Positions 1 through 5,243 of a stretch of DNA of 10,343 bases are shown here, one piece after another. Where the stretch lies: positions 1 through 10,343 of the forward strand of contig JABFRY010000490.1 in NCBI GenBank assembly GCA_013140955.1, in the 5' to 3' direction. The position numbers and the translations under genes were made by a program. Numbering within the stretch: position 1 is the stretch's first letter; every line of letters begins with the position of its first letter. Source of the DNA: Acidobacteriota bacterium. GTDB taxonomy: Bacteria; Acidobacteriota; Vicinamibacteria; Vicinamibacterales; UBA2999. The notes beneath the pieces were generated by a model. That model saw only the letters and a list, made by a program, of their open reading frames with translations, did no database searches and had not been told where the DNA came from.

Positions 1-95
1 GCCCCCGTCGCCGCAGCGCCGGACCTGTGCGCCTGCGCGCCGCGCTGCTGAACCTGACGCGCGAGAAGGCGGCCGGCCGGCTGCGGCCCTCCTGA
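1..95 (+). CDS. 3' end of an unidentified plus-strand gene (partial)
   Basis: The frame with codons starting at position 3 is open from the window edge to TGA at 93-95. It encodes about 30 residues ending in LTREKAAGRLRPS, an Arg/Ala/Leu-rich, helix-like tail typical of high-GC proteins. The visible piece is too short to recognise a family. A candidate -10 element for the downstream tRNA overlaps its stop codon. Other frames over the same bases are less protein-like, but the piece is too short to exclude a chance open frame. Confidence 0.4.
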   Translation, partial: PRRRSAGPVRLRAALLNLTREKAAGRLRPS

Positions 96-101
96 TACAA
101 T
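93..101 (+). promoter_or_regulatory. candidate extended -10 promoter for tRNA-Leu
   Basis: TGATACAAT contains TACAAT at 96-101 (5 of 6 matches to TATAAT), with a TG dinucleotide placed just upstream as in extended -10 promoters. It lies 25 bases before the mature tRNA, the right distance for a short leader. I see no good -35 in the very GC-rich sequence upstream. The element overlaps the stop codon of the preceding gene. Confidence 0.4.
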
Positions 102-126
102 CCGGTGTCCTTCTGCAGGACACTGG
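102..126 (+). other. hairpin in the tRNA 5' leader
   Basis: Bases 102-110 (CCGGTGTCC) can pair with 118-126 (GGACACTGG), giving nine pairs including one G-U, closed by a 7-base loop. It would form at the very start of the pre-tRNA transcript and takes in the first base of the mature tRNA, so it would sit at the RNase P cleavage site. It may be a processing or stability element; the pairing is seen, the role is inferred. Confidence 0.4.
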
Positions 127-214
127 CCGGAGTGGTGAAACTGGCAGACGCGCCGGACTCAAAATCCGGTGGGGTTCACTCCCCGTGTGGGTTCGATTCC
201 CACCTCCGGCACCA
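126..214 (+). tRNA. tRNA-Leu (anticodon CAA)
   Basis: A complete class II tRNA cloverleaf reads UUG leucine codons. The acceptor stem pairs 126-132 (GCCGGAG) with 204-210 (CTCCGGC), followed by discriminator A211 and an encoded CCA at 212-214. The anticodon stem pairs 153-157 with 165-169 around a 7-base loop with CAA at 160-162. The long variable arm spans 170-186 with a GGGG/CCCC stem, and the T arm is 187-203 with loop TTCGATT. The A73 discriminator and long variable arm are leucine identity features in bacteria. I see no repeat of its 3' end elsewhere in the window, so there is no sign of an integrated element bounded by this tRNA here. Confidence 0.97.
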
Positions 215-230
215 TCGTGTCCGCACGCTC

Positions 231-245
231 ACGCACGGTGCGTTT
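231..245 (+). terminator. weak hairpin after the tRNA, possible terminator
   Basis: ACGCA (231-235) and TGCGT (239-243) are complementary around a 3-base loop and are followed by TT, 17 bases past the tRNA. A second GC-rich inverted repeat, GTGCGGG at 278-284 with CCCGCAC at 299-305, follows and could serve either the tRNA or the converging protease gene. Neither has a real T-tract, so termination is only a suggestion. Confidence 0.25.
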
Positions 246-358
246 GGCGGGCTGCGGGCCACGTCAAGCCGTGAACAGTGCGGGTGTCCCGCGGGGTCCC
301 CGCACGACGCGGGCATGGGTCGCCGCCGGATGCTCCGCGCAGCGACCCAGGTGTCGAC

Positions 359-1501
359 TCACCACCAGAGGACCGCGGTCTCCCCGGCGTGGTCGGCGTA
401 GTAGAGGCGGATCCTGAGGACGTACTTGTGGCCGCGTGACATGCGCAGCGCGAGGTACGCGTTGCGGTCCTCGCCGCTGTCGTCGTCGCCGCCGCGGTAC
501 TTCAACTCGCCGTTCACATCCTCGAACAGGACGATCACGGTGTCGGCCGCGCCGAGCGTTCGAATCTCGTACGCCCGGCTGCGGGTGGGCAGCAGGCGCA
601 GATCGACCTGCGCACCGGGCGCGATCGTCAGCCGGCGCGATTCCATCAGCGTCAGCTCGGGGAAGCTGTTCACGGGACCCTGTCCCGGATAGAGCTGCTT
701 CGCATAGGTCGCATCGCGGGCCGACAGCCCGCCGGCCGGCTGCATGGGCTGGGTCTGGTACAGCTCGGGCGCCTTGATCAGGCCTGCCTCGAACGGGTAG
801 TGCATCACCGAATCCCGGTCCCACTCGGTGCCCTGCACGCTCGAGACATCCAGCTTTCGGATGATGTTGAAGTGGGTCTTCTGCCGCGGCCAGTTGTTCG
901 GCGGTCCAGCCAATGCCGCGTAGACCTTCTCCTCGTCCCAGACGATGCCTGCGAACGGGTTCTGATGCTCGTGCTGAAAGCCCAGGGTGTGGCCGATCTC
1001 GTGGATGCCCGTGTCGATGTCGTTGGCGAGGCTCCAGCCGATGTTCATCGTCCGCTGATCCGACGCCTGGTCCAGGATGTCCCGGCCGACGTAGGACCAG
1101 GACCCGTCGCCACTCATGAAGCCGATGCGGATCATGGCCTGATCCCGCGAGCCCACTTCCTTGAACCGCACGCCCAACCCGAGGTCGGCCCACGCCGTGA
1201 ACGCCTGCCGCATCGCGACCTTCTGCGACTCGGGGCCCGACCAGCGGACGAACCTGACCGAGCCGTCGGCGTAGGTCACGTTCTCGCCGTCGGAAGGCTT
1301 GTCGAAGAAGTAGTAGGTCAGCTCCGTGCCGTTGACCCACTTGTTACTGAGGCTGTTGATGGCACTCGCCCGGTCGGCGCTCACGCCGGGGCCGAGTGCG
1401 CGAGGCGTGCTCGGGCGCACGCTGCAGTAGTGGGGGTGCAGCGGCTTCGTCGTTCGGCTGGCCGGGGTCCTGCGGGAACTGGTGGATGCACGACGTGCCA
1501 T
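359..1501 (-). CDS. astacin-type (M12A) zinc metalloprotease with C-terminal beta domain
   Basis: This 380-residue protein is a predicted zinc endopeptidase. The signature HEIGHTLGFQHE at residues 167-178 supplies three zinc-binding histidines and the catalytic Glu168. The Met-turn SVMHY at 231-235 carries the conserved Met and Tyr of the astacin family. The surrounding DGSWSYVGRD and HQNPFAGIVWDE segments match the bacterial branch of the family as I recall it. Residues about 280-380 form a separate beta-rich region with a DDDSGEDRNAYL stretch resembling pre-peptidase C-terminal (PPC) domains. The start is the ATG at 1501, with AAGGGAGG five bases upstream; a longer frame to 1699 exists but lacks such a site. 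The N-terminus is basic, with no hydrophobic core, so no Sec signal peptide is visible, which is odd for a family usually secreted. It converges on the tRNA-Leu gene. Confidence 0.9.
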   Translation of the reverse strand: MARRASTSSRRTPASRTTKPLHPHYCSVRPSTPRALGPGVSADRASAINSLSNKWVNGTELTYYFFDKPSDGENVTYADGSVRFVRWSGPESQKVAMRQAFTAWADLGLGVRFKEVGSRDQAMIRIGFMSGDGSWSYVGRDILDQASDQRTMNIGWSLANDIDTGIHEIGHTLGFQHEHQNPFAGIVWDEEKVYAALAGPPNNWPRQKTHFNIIRKLDVSSVQGTEWDRDSVMHYPFEAGLIKAPELYQTQPMQPAGGLSARDATYAKQLYPGQGPVNSFPELTLMESRRLTIAPGAQVDLRLLPTRSRAYEIRTLGAADTVIVLFEDVNGELKYRGGDDDSGEDRNAYLALRMSRGHKYVLRIRLYYADHAGETAVLWW

Positions 1502-1824
1502 GTGAGCCTCCCTTGGTCGAATCAGGCGGGGAACGGCCCACACACTAGCCGGTCTGCTCTCCGAACGGAAGCGGATCCAGCCGCACCGGTCGCCTGCGCG
1601 GCGACGGAGGCACGGGCGGTCGCTGTCGCCTTGCGTCGTGATGCCGCCCGAGACTACCGTGTGTGGCCGGCGCGTCGGCGCCGCTGGCGCCCTCGGCATC
1701 GGGTACAGGCACGCCGTTGGACATTGGATTGAAGCGCCAGATGACGGCTGCGCTGGTCGCGTCTGCCAGGCGCGGACACGGGCGGCACGGATCGGTGTTC
1801 CGGTGCTCGGGAACGGGAGTGCAC
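1502..1824. other. 323-base divergent intergenic region
   Basis: This gap separates the starts of the protease gene (minus) and the universal stress gene (plus), so it should hold both promoters. I find no convincing -35/-10 pair on either strand. A GGCGCC-GCT-GGCGCC inverted repeat at 1677-1691 could be a hairpin or a protein-binding site. Long open frames cross the region on both strands, but they are extensions of the flanking genes or GC-rich shadows without ribosome-binding sites. Confidence 0.5.
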
Positions 1825-2358
1825 ATGATCACGATGGCCCGCATCCTGGTGCCGACCAATCTGGGCGAGCCGTCGCGTTCGGCCGTCAGGTACGGGGTGG
1901 CCTTTGCCCGCCAGTTCGGCGCGCAGCTGCTCCTGCTGCACACCATGAACGCGAAGGACTTCGAGGTCGCGATCGAGGCCGAACGCGTGCTCGAGCAGCT
2001 GGTGCCCGCGACGCCGGGGGCGCCGCATCCGACACGGGACGAGGTGGTCAGCGCCGTTGCGCGGGCGGACCTGCGGCGCCTGCTCGATGCGGACGAAGAA
2101 CGGGAGACCCGCGCGGACTACCTGCTGCGTCCCTTCACCGACGGGGGCCCCGACAGCGCCATCGTCGCGTGCGCCCGGGAACTGGGCGTCGACCTGATCA
2201 TCATGGGCAAGCACACGATCGGGCGCGTCGAGCATCTCATCGCCGGCAGCGTGACGGAGCGGACCATCCGGCAGGCCCCGTGCCCCGTGATGATTCTTCA
2301 GCATCCCCAGCGGGACATGGTCGTCGAGCCCCCTCGACCCTACGCGGCAGAGGCCTAG
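1825..2358 (+). CDS. universal stress protein (UspA family), single domain
   Basis: This 177-residue cytoplasmic protein has the Usp alpha/beta fold. It has an N-terminal first strand (ARILVPTNLGEPS), a second strand QLLLLHTMN at 34-42, GVDLIIMGKH at 121-130 and the terminal strand CPVMILQH. Usp proteins are stress-linked, often ATP-binding dimers. The usual loop G-2x-G-9x-G-S/T reads here G128-K-H-T131, nine residues, then G141-S142: the second glycine is threonine, so ATP binding may be changed. It is somewhat longer than the usual 140-150 residues, with a charged helical insert around 45-100. The start is the ATG at 1825, with GGGAG five bases upstream; a second Met at 1834 is an alternative. 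It stands alone, followed by a palindrome. Confidence 0.9.
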   Translation: MITMARILVPTNLGEPSRSAVRYGVAFARQFGAQLLLLHTMNAKDFEVAIEAERVLEQLVPATPGAPHPTRDEVVSAVARADLRRLLDADEERETRADYLLRPFTDGGPDSAIVACARELGVDLIIMGKHTIGRVEHLIAGSVTERTIRQAPCPVMILQHPQRDMVVEPPRPYAAEA

Positions 2359-2376
2359 CCGGTCGGTCCCGACCGG
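2359..2376 (+). terminator. perfect palindrome after usp, candidate terminator
   Basis: CCGGTCGG (2359-2366) and CCGACCGG (2369-2376) are exact inverted repeats separated by two bases, starting on the base after the usp stop codon. The transcript would form a strong hairpin of about seven pairs. No T-run follows, so it could be a non-canonical terminator, an mRNA-stabilising hairpin, or an operator for the next gene 86 bases downstream. Confidence 0.4.
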
Positions 2377-2462
2377 GAGGGTCCCACCTCGCGCGACGGC
2401 CGGGTTGCGGGTAGGATCCGTGTGCTGTTTACGCCGTCCTGTCTGGTCGGGAGGAGTCTGTG

Positions 2463-3404
2463 ATGTCTACACGCTATCGTGCCGGTGCGTGCGCCCTCGC
2501 ACTCGGTGCCGCCATGCTGCTGCCGGCTGCGCCGGCATCGGCACAGTTCGACTTCAGTGGCGAGTGGGTCACCCCGCGCGCGGTCATCTACGGACGCACC
2601 CTGTCGCAGCAGTTCGAGGACGGGCCGGATCGCGCGGACGGACCAGAGATGGGCGACTACACGGGGTTGCCGCTCAACGAGTTCGGACGGAGGAAGGCGG
2701 ATGCCTGGTCGGCGTCCGTGCTGGCGCAGCCCGAGCGGCAGGGCAATCCGCATCCCGCGCAGTACTCGATGCGGGGCGGGGGCGGTCCGAACCTCCGGAT
2801 CACGAAGGTGATCGATCCGGTGACGTCCGCCTGGACCGGCCTGCGCATGGACGGGTTCTACAACGGCGGGAACCGGACCATCTGGCTCGACGGCCGGCCC
2901 CATCCGGGGCAGTATGCCGAACATCTCTGGAGTGGGTTCTCGACGGGCGTCTGGCAGGGCCACATGCTCAAGGTGACCACCACCCACATGAAGCTCGGCT
3001 TCCTTCGGAGGAACGGCGTGCCGAGCAGTTCGCGCACCACGATGACGGAGTATTTCGTGCGGCACGGCACGTATCTCACCGTCATCACGATCCTCGAAGA
3101 TCCCGACTACCTCGAGGACTACTTCGTGCGCGACGTGACCCTGCGCTGGGCGCCCGAGCTGGTCGTGGGGCCGCCGTCCATCGTCGATCCGAGTGACGAG
3201 CTGGGCGACAAGCCGCTCGGCTGGGTGCCGCACAATCCTCCTGGCACCCGGCACACGGAGTTCGCCGAGCGCTTCGGGCTGCCGTTCGAGGCGACGCGGG
3301 GCGGCGCCGAGACGGTGTATCCGGAGTATCAGAAGACGCTGGCGGAGCTGATTGCGCGCGACAAGGCCGCGCGGTCCCGCCAGGCACAGGAGCCCGCACG
3401 ATGA
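2463..3404 (+). CDS. secreted protein of unknown function
   Basis: I cannot assign this 313-residue protein to a named family. It has a clear Sec signal peptide: basic MSTRYR, a hydrophobic stretch to about residue 22 and an ASA cleavage site at 25-27, so it should be periplasmic or exported. The mature part begins FDFSGEWV and is rich in Gly, Trp, Tyr and charged residues, with several strand-like segments (LRITKVIDP at 111-119, MLKVTTTHMKL at 168-178, TYLTVITILEDP at 203-214), suggesting a beta-sheet fold. The start is the ATG at 2463, six bases after GGGAGGAG; an in-frame GTG at 2460 is only three bases from it. Its stop overlaps the start of the MBL-fold gene by ATGA, so the two are probably co-translated and may act in the same process. 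Confidence 0.85.
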   Translation: MSTRYRAGACALALGAAMLLPAAPASAQFDFSGEWVTPRAVIYGRTLSQQFEDGPDRADGPEMGDYTGLPLNEFGRRKADAWSASVLAQPERQGNPHPAQYSMRGGGGPNLRITKVIDPVTSAWTGLRMDGFYNGGNRTIWLDGRPHPGQYAEHLWSGFSTGVWQGHMLKVTTTHMKLGFLRRNGVPSSSRTTMTEYFVRHGTYLTVITILEDPDYLEDYFVRDVTLRWAPELVVGPPSIVDPSDELGDKPLGWVPHNPPGTRHTEFAERFGLPFEATRGGAETVYPEYQKTLAELIARDKAARSRQAQEPAR

Positions 3405-4381
3405 GGCCGGTCGGAACCCGCCGGGCCGTCCTGCTCGCCGCCGTGGTGGCGCTGGTGCTGTGGGCGGGGACGGCGCGGCCCGGGGCGCAGGGGCAGGTGG
3501 AGACGCTGCGGGTGCAGGGGCAGGTGCACCTGCTGGCTGGCGCCGGGGGGAACGTCACCGCGCTGGTCGGCCCCCAGGGCGTGCTGCTCGTGGATGCTGG
3601 CTCGCAGGGAGCCACCGAGCCGTTGCTCGCGGCGCTGCGCACGATCACGCCGCTGCCGATTCACTTCCTGATCAACACCAGCGCCGATCCGGATCACGTT
3701 GGGGGGAACGCGGCCATCTCGCAGGCCGGTCGGCCGATGCCGGGATGGAACGGGGCCGGGGTTTCCGGCGCGCCCGTCTTCGCGCACGAGAACGTGCAGC
3801 GGCGTATGAGCGCGCCTGGCCCGGGCGATCCGGGGTTCGAGGCGCCATTCTGGCCAACCTCCACCTTCTTCACGGGCAAGCACACGCTCCACTTCAACGA
3901 CGAACCCATCGAGCTGTTGTGGCAGCAGGCGGCGCACAGCGACGCCGACCTCATGATCTTCTTCCGCCGCTCGGACGTCATCAGCGCGGGTGACATCGTC
4001 AACATGGAGAGCTTCCCGGTCATCGACCTGGCCAGGGGTGGCAGCATTCAGGGCGAGCTCGACGCCCTGAACCGCATCATCGACATCGCCATCCCGCGCA
4101 TGAACCAGATGGACGGCACGCGCATCATCCCCGGGCATGGACGGCTGTGCAACGAGGCAGACGTCGTCGAGTATCGGGACATGGTGACCGTGATCCGCGA
4201 CAGGGTCCAGACGCTGCTCGCGCAGGGCAAGACCCTGGAGGAGGTGCAGGCCTCGCGCCCTGCGTACGAGTACGAGCCCGTCTACGGGGCCGAGCAGGGG
4301 GCCTGGACCACGCGGATGTTCGTGGAGGCGGTTTACCGGAGCCTGGAAGGTGAGGACGCCCGGAGCCGGGCCGCACGGTAG
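3401..4381 (+). CDS. exported MBL-fold protein with a degenerate metal-binding motif
   Basis: This 326-residue protein belongs to the metallo-beta-lactamase superfamily, whose members are mostly zinc hydrolases. It starts with a signal peptide or anchor (VGTRRAVLLAAVVALVLWAG). Fold signatures are GVLLVDAGSQG at 60-70, NTSADPDHVGGN at 92-103, QQAAHSDADL at 175-184, SAGDIVN at 195-201 and IPGHG at 243-247. The second motif should read H-x-H-x-D-H, but here it is S94-A-D96-P-D98-H99, so both leading histidines are lost. Asp98, His99, His179, Asp198 and His246 remain, so one metal site could survive. The ATG at 3401 has AGGAG eight bases upstream and overlaps the stop of the secreted protein. Substrate is unknown; it may be a changed hydrolase or a binding protein. 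Confidence 0.88.
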   Translation: MRPVGTRRAVLLAAVVALVLWAGTARPGAQGQVETLRVQGQVHLLAGAGGNVTALVGPQGVLLVDAGSQGATEPLLAALRTITPLPIHFLINTSADPDHVGGNAAISQAGRPMPGWNGAGVSGAPVFAHENVQRRMSAPGPGDPGFEAPFWPTSTFFTGKHTLHFNDEPIELLWQQAAHSDADLMIFFRRSDVISAGDIVNMESFPVIDLARGGSIQGELDALNRIIDIAIPRMNQMDGTRIIPGHGRLCNEADVVEYRDMVTVIRDRVQTLLAQGKTLEEVQASRPAYEYEPVYGAEQGAWTTRMFVEAVYRSLEGEDARSRAAR

Positions 4382-4435
4382 ACGCATGCACCCCGGCGCT
4401 GGACGCCCTCATCCCCCATCGGTCTCCCGCAGGGC

Positions 4436-5038
4436 TCAGAAGCGCCAGCCTCCGCCCACCGCCAGCCGGAGCTCGTGGCCGATGAAGTCGTCCTCGTGCG
4501 TGTCGTTGTCGGCGTCGAAGGCCGGGCCCGGGTAACGCACCATGCGGTTGCTCACGTCCAGCCGCAGGAAGCTCCGCGGTGTCATGAACACCTCCACGCC
4601 GCCACCAAGGTCGAGCGCAAAGGCGGTGTGCCCCTCGGCCAGGATGCACGACAGCGGCGGCGGGAAGATGAGGATGCAGGCCACCGGTTCCGAGCTGCCG
4701 CGAAACGCGACGAAGCCGGGCCGCACCTTCGCGAACGGCCGTATCCGATCCGTGCGTGGCCCCACCGTCATCCCGAACAGGCCTTAGGTGCGGCCGGGCG
4801 AGAAGCCGTCGCGCGGCGCGTCGCCAGGGAAGTAGTTCAGTTCGGCTTCCACGCCGAACAGGGACGTCGGCCGCCAGCCGACGCGGCCACCGACGCCGAC
4901 GTCGGTGTCGTCGATCTCGTTCGACATCACGACGGGAAGCTGGACGCCCAGCTCGAAGGGGCCAGCGTCATCCTGGGCCGTGGCCACATGGGGGGCGCAG
5001 ACGAGCAGGAAGAGCGCGATGAGTGCAGGGTTTGTCAT
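4436..5038 (-). pseudogene. outer-membrane beta-barrel protein gene interrupted by one in-frame TAA
   Basis: Two open segments in the same frame, 84 and 111 codons with only five codons (the TAA and four sense codons) between them, read as one roughly 200-residue beta-barrel protein. The first has a Sec signal peptide (MTNPALIALFLLVCAPHVATA, cleavage near residue 21) and amphipathic strands such as DVGVGGRVGWRP and FGVEAELNYFP. The stop TAA at 4784-4786 (codon 85) falls inside GRT-stop-GLFG, and reading continues in frame through RPFAKVRPGFVAF and DLGGGVEVFMTPR to a terminal LAVGGGWRF. A final Phe is the usual outer-membrane insertion signal. Start and ribosome-binding site are intact (GAGGAG seven bases before the ATG). 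The downstream part is undamaged, so the break is recent, is a sequencing error, or is read through. Confidence 0.75.
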
Positions 5039-5243
5039 GACACAGCTCCTCAGGGCATGCGCGTGTACAGACCTGCGCGCCCGCCCGCGCGCCGGCTGCG
5101 AAGACGGTCAGCGGCACCCGCAGGGGCCAACCGCCACGACGCCCAGCACGGTGAAATCATCGTCAGGCGCGGCTGTGGCGCCGGAGCCACCGGAATGCTG
5201 GCAGCACCACGCAGGCAGTTGATCCGCCCCAGCCACTCCCAGC

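Noticed and set aside
105..417. Plus-strand open frames reading through the tRNA region
   Set aside because: They translate the tRNA-Leu itself and GC-rich spacer, with no ribosome-binding site; the peptide seen is the well-known spurious product of tRNA genes.
800..1732. 310-codon plus-strand open frame opposite the protease gene
   Set aside because: It is the antisense shadow of a gene with clear catalytic motifs; its translation is Arg/Val/Asp-rich without domain features.
1545..2304. Minus-strand open frames across the intergenic region and usp
   Set aside because: They are antisense to the universal stress gene, with no ribosome-binding site and low-complexity Arg-rich products.
5039..5243. 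Possible small gene or RNA between the nSTAND gene and the beta-barrel gene
   Set aside because: Only short GC-rich frames and one modest hairpin (GTGGC at 5175-5179 with GCCAC at 5186-5190) are present; nothing supports a gene, and the hairpin has no T-tract.
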